Assembly: GCA_037953625.1 (NCBI GenBank)
Contig: CM075655.1
Coordinates: 72,381,501-72,445,500, forward strand
DNA length: 64,000 nucleotides
Reading direction: 5' to 3'
Source of the DNA: Crotalaria pallida
Taxonomy: Eukaryota; Streptophyta; Magnoliopsida; Fabales; Fabaceae
Shown: positions 37,001-48,348 of the stretch, piece after piece
Numbering within the stretch: the stretch's first letter is position 1
How the letters are laid out: every line of letters begins with the position of its first letter
Position numbers and translations under genes: made by a program
The notes under the pieces: model-generated
Told to the model about the DNA's origin: nothing
What the model saw: the letters and a program-made list of their open reading frames with translations, nothing else
The model's database searches: none

Positions 37001-39919
37001 GAAAGGAATTTTGCAATGTTAATCCAATGATTTCAAGTTTTAAAATTTATTAGAGACTAGGAATTCTTGACCTTGGTGATTCGGTCCTTGATGAATTAGT
37101 CACAAGGCCTAATTTAAATTATTTTCTTAAGTGTAATTAAATTAATTTATTAAGATTAAAATTTAATTGATGGTTTTGAATGATTGAACTGTGATTCTTG
37201 CTTTATGTGTGTTTGTGAATGCCTTGAAACTTGTATGTACTGTTTTTGTGCTAACTGAATGTGCTAAATTAGAATACTGTTTGTGAACTCTATTTGTGAA
37301 AACATTTTTATTTGATTTGGATTTGAAATCTTTGAACATTAGCAATGTGTTTTTAAGAAAGGAATTGTTTCAAGTGTTTTATAAAACGGAATTAAGAATT
37401 AATCGAAAACGTTCTAACGCACGGGAAAAATGTTCTAGTTCGGGTGTCGGACGCGAAGAAAGCGTGGCAAGGATAGCAATGGGAAATCTTGAAAGCTTTA
37501 GGAAGTTTCGTCATCGAGGTGAGTGAGAGTGCTGTGGTCCCGCAACGTGGTTGCTCGCAATCCAAATAGATGGATCGTGAAAGTACTGAGGATTAGGCGA
37601 TATAGATATTCATGCTAGATGTTTATCTGCCTTGTCTAAATGCTAAATGTTTATTTATTGAGCATAAGTTTATCTGTTTTGTTTACTTGCTAAATGTTTA
37701 TCTGTTGAGCATACTTTATTCTGTTTTGAAAATGTTTGATTACGTCTAAATTGTGAATTGGTAATAATGAAGATGGGAAAGTAATGAGATAAGATTGAAG
37801 AGAGAAAAGAGATGCGAATAAGAGATATGAGAAATAACTAAGTAAGAGATAAATGATGAGTTAAGACTAAAGAGAAGGTTATAAGAAATGAATGAGAAAG
37901 AGAATTAATAATGGAATTGAGACGAAAAGATGGTGTTCGAGATGGTAACATGAACTACCCGATAAGGCGAGCGGAAGCGTGGTGATGATGATGCTGCTGA
38001 TGGCGCTGCTGAACAACCTTTGAGGAGAGTGATGCTGATAGTGCTGCGGAGCAACAATCGTGGAGAACGGCGTTGGTAGTGCTAGAAAGTGACAACTAAG
38101 GAGCCAGATGCTGATGATGATGTTGAACAAAGATGATGAGAAAGATTGCTGATGATGCTGATAAGAATAATGCTGATGAGATTGCATGAAAGAGAAAGTG
38201 ATTTGAGGCTTAAGGCCATTGAGATTTTGGGGGAACGGATTGCGATTAGTGGTCGGGCTTCGTTGAAGGGATGCCCCAAGGACGGGCCGACTATTAGGAT
38301 TCAGCCGCTAACTAAAACGTTAAACCCTTAAAAGACTTTAAAAGACATTTATAAACGCGGTGAGGCATGAGTGTCGTATCGAAGTAGTGGAGAGGAAGAT
38401 ATTATGGGTATCTGCGGATACTCAGGTGGAGATTGCATGAGGGGAGGACAATGACGGTGAAACGTCAAGAAGTCTAGACTATATTTCTAGGCAGAACAAA
38501 CTCCACATGTGGCGTACTAACGTGGTAGGGATTGGGTCCAATGTCGTGGTAAGTTCTGCACTGCAGACTAGAATTATACTGTCGCCCCCTTGATTGCAAA
38601 TCTAGAACAGTGAGAGGGACTGGAACGGGGCATTTGTGATTGTCGTTATGAGCGTGCGTTGATTATATGATTGAATGAAATGATATGAATTGAATTGAGG
38701 CTGTAGTCCTCCTGGTCTGGGACCAATTGATTGTGAGACAGCTGTCGTGCCCGCGTGGTAAAGGTCCTGTACTCCTGTTTGCTTCCGACTAGGTTGGGTG
38801 GATGACCGAGGAGATGTAGACGTGTGTGATTTCCTCAATGATGATGTTCCCCCATCATTGAGTGAACCGGAACGCTAAAACTTAAAAGACTAAGATATTT
38901 CAAAGAAAAGAGCATCAAAAGTCTCAAGTGTTGAATAAGATTTATAAGACAAATATAAGAAAGAATTCTCGAGAGGATGGATAAGTTTGGAACTCATGAA
39001 GAAAGAAGGATTGAAAAGAGTTATGAAAGTGTTGCGAGAAAGATTCTGAGAATGTGATTATAAGAACATGAATGGAATATTTGGTTTTGAATGAAGTTAT
39101 TGATGTGTCTAGAATATTATGATATGCTTTGTTATATGTGACCCATATATGCTATATGTATAACATGTTCTATATGATGATGATGACATGCATTGATAAG
39201 TGTTTACGTCATGCCATTTTAGTTATGGTGTTTTATGGTATTATCCGTCTGTCTTTATGTTAAATGTTACCCGAGACCGCATGGTCAACCCGTTAGTGTT
39301 CGGAACACTGACTCTCTCCTACCATGTTGTCGTATCGGCAATTGCTGATATTGCAACTGGTAGATGGCGTAGCATGTAGCAGTCCACATGTGTTCCCTAC
39401 AATGAGGAGCCTAGAAGTTGGTCCCCGAGGATGGTATCTAGAGGAGAACCCTGATGAAGTAGACGAGGACGACTCTACTTGCGGTTGGAGAGCTTGGTCT
39501 ACCAAGATCCGGAGTAGAAGACGAGTCTTAGTGTGTATGACTAGAAGCTAGGTAAATCCCCTGGAGCATTGTATTCCATTGTAAGTTCTTAGCTACCTTA
39601 GCTCTATCATACTGTACCCTGACAAAAGTTTTATTATGCACTAATGTTTTGAAACAAGTAAACGGGCTATGTTTTAAATGATGTTTTGAAAACGAGTTTC
39701 AAAGTGCGGTGTCTTGTGACATCTCGGTTTGGAACTTGAAGTTTAGCATGATGTGTGAGAACACTTTTTTAATTGTGAAAGAGTTTTGAAAACTTAATGG
39801 TTCTCATACTCATGTTATTCATTCATGTTACATGTTTTAAAAAAAAAAATGGCCCCTAATTTTCACTATATTTAATTTAAGTAAGTTATGTTTTCAAGTT
39901 GCCAAATCGGGGTGTTACA
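34095..39919 (+). repeat. 5' LTR of the LARD (5825 bp)
   Basis: It runs from TGTAACACCCCGCATTTTTC to AATCGGGGTGTTACA. A TATA box at 35046-35052 puts U3 in the first kilobase and leaves R/U5 of about 4.8 kb. It holds a GT/AT-rich block (34690-34780), a GATGCTGATGAT-rich block (37980-38190), and the decayed counterpart of the 92-aa ORF near 39360-39550. Confidence 0.85.
35046..35052 (+). promoter_or_regulatory. TATA box of the LARD LTR
   Basis: TATAAAT is followed about 100 bp later by a GA-rich leader (35140-35190), the same layout as in the related solo LTR at 12224-17857. Confidence 0.55.
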
Positions 39920-39923
39920 GTTG

Positions 39924-39935
39924 TGGTATCAGAGC
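39924..39935 (+). promoter_or_regulatory. Primer binding site (initiator tRNA-Met)
   Basis: TGGTATCAGAGC, four bases after the LTR end, is complementary to the 3' end of plant initiator tRNA-Met. Confidence 0.88.
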
Positions 39936-41650
39936 AATGGTTAATCTAAGTAACCTTATACATGGACCTACATACTTTGCTGTGTGTGTCTGTGTGTGCG
40001 CCAGTAGTAAGATAGCGATAGATGAGAATAGGAACGCTAAGAGTGCGCGGATATTTTTCGGAGCGCGTCAGTTTTCGTCTACAGCGGGAACGAGGAGCAG
40101 AGATTAGTGTCGTCATGGGATGTCGACGTGCGATTCGAATCTTCTTTTGCTGAACCTATCTCTGATGGGAACCCCATTTGTTTGTGGTAACCTCTAAGTT
40201 ATTTGAGACCTTGTCTTGTAACTAGAACTCTTTTTTTTTATTGTTGAAGCTCTTCTTGTGTGAACCATATGCGTGCCAAATTGCTTTGGCATGACCGCTT
40301 GAGAAAGCCTTTTTGAGAACCTTAGACTATGTTCTTGACAAAGCCTTGATTGTTGATGAACCCAAAGCTTTCCCTTTTGATCTTTTGACCAGACATTTAT
40401 CTTTTCCTAAACTTTTGGTGAGAATTTTGAACCCTGATACCCTATACCGGTCAAGTAGATGTACCTAAGTGAAGAAGAGGGTTAGTTTTGAAGTGTTGTT
40501 AGGCAAGAGTTGCTAAGATCAAGGAGAATCAGGATTAGTGAGTATGAAGAAAGGAAGTAGGAGTCTTGAAGAAAATAGAAGTACCCTTTTTGAGTCCTAG
40601 ATGAGTGGTAAGTTGTGTAAGGTGATTGGGACTAAGAGTTTTGATGTCGGATTAGTCAAAAAATAAATAAATAAATAAATTTATGGTTTAGATGGTGATA
40701 AGATGAGGAAGAAATCAAGGTGATGTTTAGAATTTAGGGTCAAGTGTCTTGATTTGAGGTTGGAAATGGTTAGATAGCAGTGAATAAGTGATGATATGGT
40801 AAAGTCGAAGTGGTAAGATGGTGGAATTTGTGGTTAGAATCTTTAAATGATTGACCCAAGGTTAGGTAAAAAGCTAGGATTTAATGTGGTAATAGATAAT
40901 GGGTCTTTGAGTTGAAGAATTTTGATGGTTTAGAATATAAGGAAAACAGTGGAGAATGGAAAAAGGGTTTAGAAATGTCTAAGTTATATGATCTAGTGTT
41001 AGAAATAAGGAGTGAGATGGTGTATGTTTCTTGAGGATTAGTGGTTAATAGGGTAAGAGTAAGATTTAATGGTGATCGTAGAAGTCTGAAAAAGACAATT
41101 ATTTGGTGGAAAGTAAGGCAATCAGAGGATAGATTGAAGCTAAGCGATGGGAAATTTTGTAAGAGTAATCAAAAGTGGTGAAGGATAGGAGTATTTAGAA
41201 GCTAAGTTTGTAATCATGAGTGTGGTACAGAGAGGTATGTGTCATTTAAGTTGGGGAGTGAAAGGAAATGTGAAATTTTTGAGGAATAGTTCGTCTAGGC
41301 TTGAAGTGATGATAAGAAATCAACCTTGAGGTGTCGTGGTGTCTTGGCCCCCAAATGAACGTAACCCTGTTGTCTTTGGACACTATTCTTATGCCTTTAA
41401 ACCCCTCAGTCTTTTGTTGATAGTGCAACCATGTTGTTTATACCCCACCCTATCTGTCATTTAAAATCCTTTGAGAGATTACTTTTGAAAGTAATCTGTC
41501 TGATTCGCTCCTAAGAATGACGAATAGTCGATGCAAATTCGAAGATGCGACGATTGCTGCAGTGAAAGAGGAAAAGAATTTCTTCAGAGAGCTACGGGTC
41601 CACAGATCAGACAGACTCTACGCAGCATTTCTCGAGGACGAGAAATCTTC

Positions 41651-41663
41651 AAGTTGGGGAGAA
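41651..41663 (+). promoter_or_regulatory. Polypurine tract of the LARD
   Basis: AAGTTGGGGAGAA stands directly before TGTAACACCCC of the 3' LTR. Confidence 0.85.
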
Positions 41664-41890
41664 TGTAACACCCCGCATTTTTCCCGTACGTGCGTGAACG
41701 AATATTATTAAGATAAACCTTGAAGTTCTATTTTACGAAAGATTTTCGGAAAAGTGTTTTATGAGAGAAAGAGATAAAGCATAAATTTTCAAGGATTTTT
41801 ATAAAAAAAATGTTTTTATAAATTAAAAGTGAATGATTTTGGTTGATTGGATTTTTAAGAAATGAGTTGTGTTTTTATTAAGAGGTGATT
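41664..41890 (+). repeat. 3' LTR of the LARD, first segment
   Basis: Matches 34095-34320 with a handful of differences. It is interrupted at AGGTGATT by the copia solo LTR and resumes at 43426. Confidence 0.88.
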
Positions 41891-43425
41891 TGTTAGGAAA
41901 TAGGATGCGACAAACGCAGCGAAAAAAAAATATATCCTATTTCCATCCAGGATCCATGTGAAAACATGATTTGAGATAGGGAATAAAATTACCTTTTGCA
42001 GGGAAGAGGAGACCAACGAATCTTATCACGAACGCTTCGTCAATCACGAGCACATCAATGTGTTGTGCCTCTATTGGTATCCACACGAACAAATTCCCAA
42101 TTGGAGTCACGTCTCTCTTCTCAATGCTAGCAGAGAAGAGAGAGTCTGTGTATCACTCACTCTCTGATATGACGGCTAGGGTTACCGTTCTGTGTCTCAC
42201 ACATCTACCTCCCCCAAAGCTAATAATATTATATTTATAATATTATCAGACCAACTGGTTGGGCTTTTAGGAGATAAATTCGAATTCTATCTTATATGTA
42301 GAAGATAAAATCAAATTTATATCTTATACATAAAGATAAAACGAATCATATCTTAATCATATCAGAAAGATTTAATTTTATAAAAATGCAACTATTGTAT
42401 TTTTATCAAATGTAATATCTCCAATTTTATCTGCTCTTAGTGTGTGACCCTATAGGTTCCTGTAATGTTGGCAGTAATGTTAAAATCACATTTTAACTTT
42501 ACAAGCAATGAGCGGTATCTAGCAACACATCATTGCTACCCAAGTGACAGGAATGTCTGTGGTTTGACTAAACCTTTTACTGTGACCAATGAACATGTGT
42601 AAGTTTAATCCCTTTGTCCAAATATCATAGTTACACTCATGGCATGGAACGTGTCACCCATGAATAGTATAACCTATGGTTTCTTGATGCCTAAGTAGAC
42701 GAGTATAAACAAGTCTTGTCAATATCTCATATTGACCTACTTGAGTATGGCCATACATTTTACCGTCTCACTTAATCAAGGGGCCCAGAGATATAATCCC
42801 TATTAAATAGGGAGGACAAATCCCATCTATGTCACTCATATCCCTCTACATGATTCGTTATATACCCGATCACAACCGTTATAATTATCTGGTTAAAGAT
42901 AATGTTTGATTTTGTGAAAGCACATAACTCCACATGTTGGGAACCATAGTGGCTTCAGGTCGAAGGACCATGTACACCAATGTCACTATGAGAATCGCTT
43001 ATGACACTCACTTAATAACCCATGTAGCATTCTCATGACGGGTCAATCCAGTACACAATTGTCCCAATGTATACTACGTGAAGACTTGATATCCCATATC
43101 CATGACCGGTGAGATACAGTCATTAGTCTGCCACATACTAATCTCGATGTATTATAGTTGTCCTTATTAACTATAATACTCGACTAGGGAATCTTTAAGG
43201 ATAATTATCAATCAATAAGATCTCACTATCAAGTCATGTACTTGATATTCTTATGACATTGAACTTATAATCCTAAGGACTTTATTACATCTATTTTAAT
43301 TAAACAATTAAAGCATAAATATAATAAATGAAATGCCTCATTATTATTAATAGAAATAATCCATAAACATGAAATAAGTACAAGTAAAAGAGAAAATACG
43401 ATTACCACTAGGGCACTCTCCAACA
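41891..43425 (-). mobile_element. Copia solo LTR (1535 bp) inserted in the LARD 3' LTR
   Basis: On the minus strand it runs from TGTTGGAGAGTGCCCTAG to CATCCTATTTCCTAACA. It is the same family as the LTR at 60902-62443, in the opposite orientation. The interrupted LARD sequence is known from 34313-34330, so the junctions are exact. ATT is shared on both sides; a 5-bp duplication ATTTT with a shortened T-run would also fit. No interior is present. Confidence 0.88.
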
Positions 43426-43893
43426 ATTTTCATTTGAGATGAAATTTTTGGAACTGTATCTTTGAAAATTCGTATCTTTTTAACTGTTACTCGGATTTTT
43501 ATGATCTTTATATCAAAACGATCGTCTTGAAACAAATATTTTTAAAATGTAATTTTTAGAATTTTCTGGGTTGATTTACAAAAATTTATTTTCAGAGTTA
43601 AGAAATACGAATTTTGGAAATTGTGTTTTGAAGAAAATAAATCTATTGACTTGGCTTGAAATTTTTATGTGATATGTGCTTGACCTAATATGTGTGTTTG
43701 ATGTATGATGGTGTGCATATGATTTCTTTAGAATTAATTTCATTATGGTGTAAATTGATGATCTTAAGTAAATGTAGTTAGAAAATAAAAATGTAAAATG
43801 TGTGTGTATGTGTGTGTATATATGTGAGTGTGTTGTACGTGTATATGTGTATGAGTGTGCTACGGTATGTATGTTTATGAGTGTGTATGTATG
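43426..43893 (+). repeat. 3' LTR of the LARD, second segment
   Basis: Continues the LARD LTR (matches about 34318-34775) up to GTATG, where the Athila element inserted. Confidence 0.88.
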
Positions 43894-44947
43894 TGATGAG
43901 CATTTTATTTCTCATTATTCCTTGCATTATTTTACTCCTATTATTGATACTTGTTGCCAATTTGACATTGTTTAGCTTGATTTTGTAATTTAGAGTTTAT
44001 TGGACTAATATTCCGAATATTGTTTAATTTGGGATTATTTGGCCTAATTAATTCTATTTCTATTTTCAGGTCATATGTGGCACAAGGATACTATGGGCAT
44101 TTTTGGAAATGAAGATTGAAGTATTGAAGTGAAGATTATAATTTGCATTTAGGTCCCTTTTTAGTTGTAATTTTCAGAATAGTGTTTCTTAGGACTTGGG
44201 CCCATGTTTTAGGCCTATTTTGTGACTAGAAAGAGGGGAAATTCGTGTAGACATGAGACCACACTCCCATTTCAGATTTCTCACTCTCTCTCTAGGTTAG
44301 AACTTCTCTCTTGGCTCTCCCAAGTGGTGGTGGCTTCTAGGGTTTTGTTCTTCCCCCTTTCTACACGTTTTTATTGATTTATGACCATGGAAGGCTAACT
44401 TCAAGGGTTAATCCCTTTGGTATTGTCTCACTTACTCATGAGCTCTTGTTATTAATGCTATTTCAATTTCTCTCTACTGTTCTCGTGGTTTATCTCTATT
44501 TATGGTTCGCTTAGTTCTATTTATTAGCGATAATCCATGAGTGTGAATGATTAATTTATGCTAACTCGTAAAAATCTCAGGCTTTGGTTTCTGATGCTTA
44601 ATTAGAAGCTAGGGTTTTGGGGTGAGAACTGAATTTTCGCTTAGTATTTAGGTCTCGCGAGTTGGACAGAGGAGAGGAGAGGAATCGATCTTTAGTGAGC
44701 TAGGATTGAGTAGTGTGCGTAGCCAAAGGGGTTTGCCCGCTTTTGTTTCTGATTTTGTTAGTTTTAATATTTTGTTTATGTATTGTTCTTCACAATTGTT
44801 ACACACAAACCCCCCCCCCCCATTTTACTGCACACTACGTGTTTGATACTTGGCCTAGACCGATATTCGCTGGGAAACGACCTAGGATCACCTTCCTAGT
44901 ACTACAGAATAAACCCCTTTTATTTTGATCGGGTGCGACCTCGATCA
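43894..44947 (+). repeat. 5' LTR of the Athila element
   Basis: TGATGAGCATTTTATT to GCGACCTCGATCA, 1054 bp, nearly the same as 59838-60889. A poly-C run lies at about 44810-44821. Confidence 0.92.
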
Positions 44948-44952
44948 AAATT

Positions 44953-44970
44953 TGGCGCCGTTGCCAGGGA
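44953..44970 (+). promoter_or_regulatory. Primer binding site (tRNA-Asp type)
   Basis: TGGCGCCGTTGCCAGGGA has one mismatch to the usual Athila PBS and begins five bases after the LTR. Confidence 0.85.
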
Positions 44971-45440
44971 TTATCGGTTCTCGCCAAAGATCATAAAGTA
45001 GTTAGTCAGAGTAGTTAGTGTAGTTAGTGTGTGAATAAGCCTTCTGATAACTGGTTGAAGTTGCACTGTTTGCTGTTTTGCTATTCTGCTGCAATTAGTG
45101 TATCTGATTGATTCTGTGGTTGCTAGTTCACATAGTTGTGGGTGGTATTTTTGCACGAAAATTTCTATCCACGCTACTATTATCATATGATGATGTTTTG
45201 TTAAGCCACTGTCACTCAGATCATCACTGGTTGTGAATTCCAGAAAACATTTTTCAAGTTTTAACAGCACGAATTTCAAACAGCCATAACTTTTGATCCG
45301 TAACTCAGAATTGGACGAATTTTATATCAAATCGAAGAGAAAAATCCAAATAAGCTAGTGCAACTGTCAAATCGAAATTTCGATAACCAAAAGGCCCCCA
45401 ACAGCAATTCCATGCAAGAAGCAACAGTGATGCAATAGTT
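44971..45440 (+). other. Athila leader; N-terminal gag missing
   Basis: About 470 bp of untranslated-looking sequence joins directly to the C-terminal third of gag. Athila gag normally has several hundred residues with the retrotransposon gag domain before the zinc knuckle; none of that is found. An internal deletion of more than 1 kb is inferred. Positions 45283-45338 resemble a stretch in the LARD LTR. Confidence 0.6.
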
Positions 45441-48074
45441 GTGAGGGATGTAAATGATGTTGGTGCAGACTCGGGCAAGGTTGAGAAGCTTGAGCAGAAA
45501 ATTGATTCTCTTACAACATTGGTCATACAATTGGCTGTCAATCAGAAAAAGATGGTACTTCCTGCTAGAGTGTGTGGCATATGCACATCCATTGAGCACC
45601 CCACAGATGCATGCCCTTCCCTTCAGCAGCAACAGCCGATGACCAGTGGTGACCAACCCGAGGCCTATGCGGCCAACATATACAACAACAGAGGCCCACA
45701 ACAACACAATCATGACCTCTCTTCCAATAGATACAACCCTGGATGGAGGAACCATCCCAACCTGAAGTGGTCTGATCAACAACAGCAACCTTCTCCTAAT
45801 GTTCCATTTCAAAACACCGCTGGGCCAAGTAGACCACCATATGTACCTCCTCCAGTCCAGCAGCAAAGGCAACAACAACAGCAGCAAGTGGTTCATCCTG
45901 CATCATCAGCCCCTCCATCCAACCAACCTACCTTGGAGGAGTTGGTGAGGCAAATGACCATGCAGAACCTCCAATTTCAACAAGAAACTAGAGCATCCAT
46001 TCAGAGACAAGAGGCATCCATTCAGACTTTGACAAATCAGATGGGTCAAATGGCAACTTCTCTCAACAACTTGCAATCTCAAAATTCTGACAAGTTGCCT
46101 TCCCAAACAGTGATCAACCCTCAGAATCAGAATGTGAGTGCCATCAACCTGAGGTCGGGAAAGCAGATTGTCACACCCACACCACAACCTCACCTCAACA
46201 ATGATGCTCTAGTTGCCTCTAAAGGGAAGTGTCAAGTGGTAGATGAAGGTGAGCATGCTAGCACCAAGGAGAATCATCCAACTCAACCTCCCTCAACTTC
46301 AACCACAAGCCCTGCTGTTGTCCTAAAACCTCTTCCCGTTCCTCTTCCATTCCCACCAAGAGTGCCTCAAAACAAAAGGGTGGAAGAGGTGGACAAGGAC
46401 ATTCTTGACATATTCAGGAAGGTGGAAGTCAACATACCCCTTCTTGATGCAATAAAACAGATTCCAAGGTATGCGAAGTTCCTTAAGGAGTTGTGCACTC
46501 ATAAGAGAAGACTCAAGGGCAATGAGAGGATAAGCATGGGGAGGAATGTCTCCGCTCTCATAGGTAAACCTATCCCTCACATTCCTGAAAGATGTAAGGA
46601 TCCTGGAACTTTCTCTATACCTTGCATCATAGGCAATGTTAAGTTTGAAAATGCTATGCTAGATTTAGGAGCATCCATAAATGTCATGCCTATGTCTGTT
46701 TTTAAGTCTCTTTCTCTTGGACCTCTTCAACCTACGGGTGTGGTGATTCAATTGGCAAATAGAAGTACTGCCCACCCCACAGGTTTGATAGAGGATGTCT
46801 TGGTTCGGGTTGAAAAGTTGATCTCCCCTGCTGATTTTTACATACTTGATATGGAAGATGACTCCCCCGGTAATGTTGTTCCTATTATTTTGGGGAGGGC
46901 ATTTTTGAAAACAGCCCGAACCAAGATAGATGTGCATTCAGGTTCACTTTCCATGGAGTTTGATGGCAGTGTGATCCGATTTGACATTTTCCATGCTATG
47001 AAACATTTTCCTGAGGATCACTCTGTTTTCCATGTGGACTTGCTTTATGAATTGATAGATGAGCATATGCTTGACTTTTTGCAACATGATTTTGAATTGC
47101 CATCTTTCACTGATTCATTTACTTGTCCATCATGCACTGATTCTGGATGGTGCACCGCATGCATTGAAATAGCTCAGTTTCTAGACTCTGCTACTGCATC
47201 TGATGATTCATATGTTATAGATTCAGATTATGCTAACCCTAACCCCATATCTGTTATGCATGAGTCTGATTCACTTGTTCAGGTGCAGGCAGCAGAATCC
47301 ATTTCTCCTGTCCCTTTAGTTCCATCTATTATGCAGGCACCCTCATTGGACCTGAAGCCCCTCCCTCCTCATCTCAAATATGCTTACTTGGAGGATGAGC
47401 AGAAAATCCCAGCGATCATATCTACCTCACTTTCTGTTGATCAAGAGGAGAAACTATTGGATGTGATAAGAAAGAACAAGAGGGCAATTGGATGGACTTT
47501 AGCGGATATTCCTTGAATTAGCCCCTCCATGTGCATGCACCGCATTTTGTTAGAGGATGAGGCTAAACCAGTGAGACAACCCCAAAGGCGGTTGAACCCC
47601 CAGATTCTTGATGTGGTTAAGAAAGAGGTCACCAAGCTGCTCCAAGCGGGTATCATCTACCCAATTTCAGATAGCACTTGGGTGAGCCCGGTGCAAGTTG
47701 TTCCCAAGAAGTCTGGTGTTACAATTGTCAAAAATGAATAGGATGAGCTCATTCCCACTAGAGTGCAGAACAGTTGGAGAGTCTGCATTGATTACAGAAA
47801 GCTCAATCAGGCGACTCGCAAGGATCATTTCCCTCTCCCCTTCATTGATCAGATGTTGGAGCGCCTGGCAGGTAAATCTCACTATTGCTTCTTAGATGGT
47901 TTCTCTGGTTATTTTCAAATTTGCATTGCACCAGAGGACCAACATAAGACCACATTTACATGTCCTTTTGGCACATTAGCATATAGGAAGAAGCCTTTTG
48001 GCCTATGCAATGCTCCTGCCACATTTCAAAGATGTATGATGAGTATTTTTGCTGACTTGCTCGAGCATTGCATA
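45441..48074 (+). pseudogene. Athila gag-protease-RT, 5' part, broken
   Basis: A single frame reads from the end of gag into RT. Visible: a zinc knuckle CX2CX4HX4C (C45, C48, H53, C58 of the frame opened at 45441), a Gln/Pro-rich linker with poly-Gln tracts, and the protease with DLGAS at residues 408-412. The RT start follows, with a WRVCIDYRKLN block near 47778 and FLDGFSGYFQI near 47890. Stops TGA at 47514-47516 and TAG near 47739-47741 lie in the same frame, so only point changes interrupt it. The RT ends at 48074, just before the catalytic box, where 8 bp of filler joins it to the inserted copia. It cannot yield an active polymerase. Confidence 0.9.
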
Positions 48075-48348
48075 GCGGCTAAACCAATTGTAACTTAAAA
48101 AGTCATCATATCACTTAAAAAAATAAAATATCAATTGTAAAGAAATATCACAATAACAACAATAGCATGATAATCATCTAATGATCACATAATGATACCA
48201 ATTGAACTTTGTAGAAGAAATACCAATTGTAAATATCCAACAATATCATTTGTACCAATTTGTAGGACTTTCTCTTGAGACTTGAAGATGCAAATAATGA
48301 ATAACACTTGTAAGCCCTTTTTGCTCTTCAATCATACCTACAAAACAA

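Larger units (their letters stand above)
39920..41663 (+). other. Non-coding interior of the LARD
   Basis: Begins GTTG then the PBS TGGTATCAGAGC (39924-39935) and ends with the purine tract AAGTTGGGGAGAA (41651-41663). No ORF longer than about 64 codons and no gag/pol motif. Only the last ~150 bp resemble the conserved tail of chromovirus interiors. Confidence 0.8.

Noticed and set aside
37879..38187. 102-codon minus-strand ORF in the LARD LTR
   Set aside because: It is a product of GATGCTGATGAT-type triplet repeats and encodes low-complexity His/Ser/Gln sequence.
39324..39551. 75-codon plus-strand ORF in the LARD LTR
   Set aside because: It overlaps the counterpart of the 92-codon ORF but in a shifted frame, so it is decayed rather than an independent gene.
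44810..44821. Poly-C run, also at about 60751-60763
   Set aside because: It is present in both Athila LTRs at the same place, so it is inherited LTR sequence and not a separate signal.
45327..45896. 189-codon minus-strand ORF
   Set aside because: It is the antisense shadow of the Athila gag region; its composition mirrors poly-Gln and Pro codons of the sense frame.
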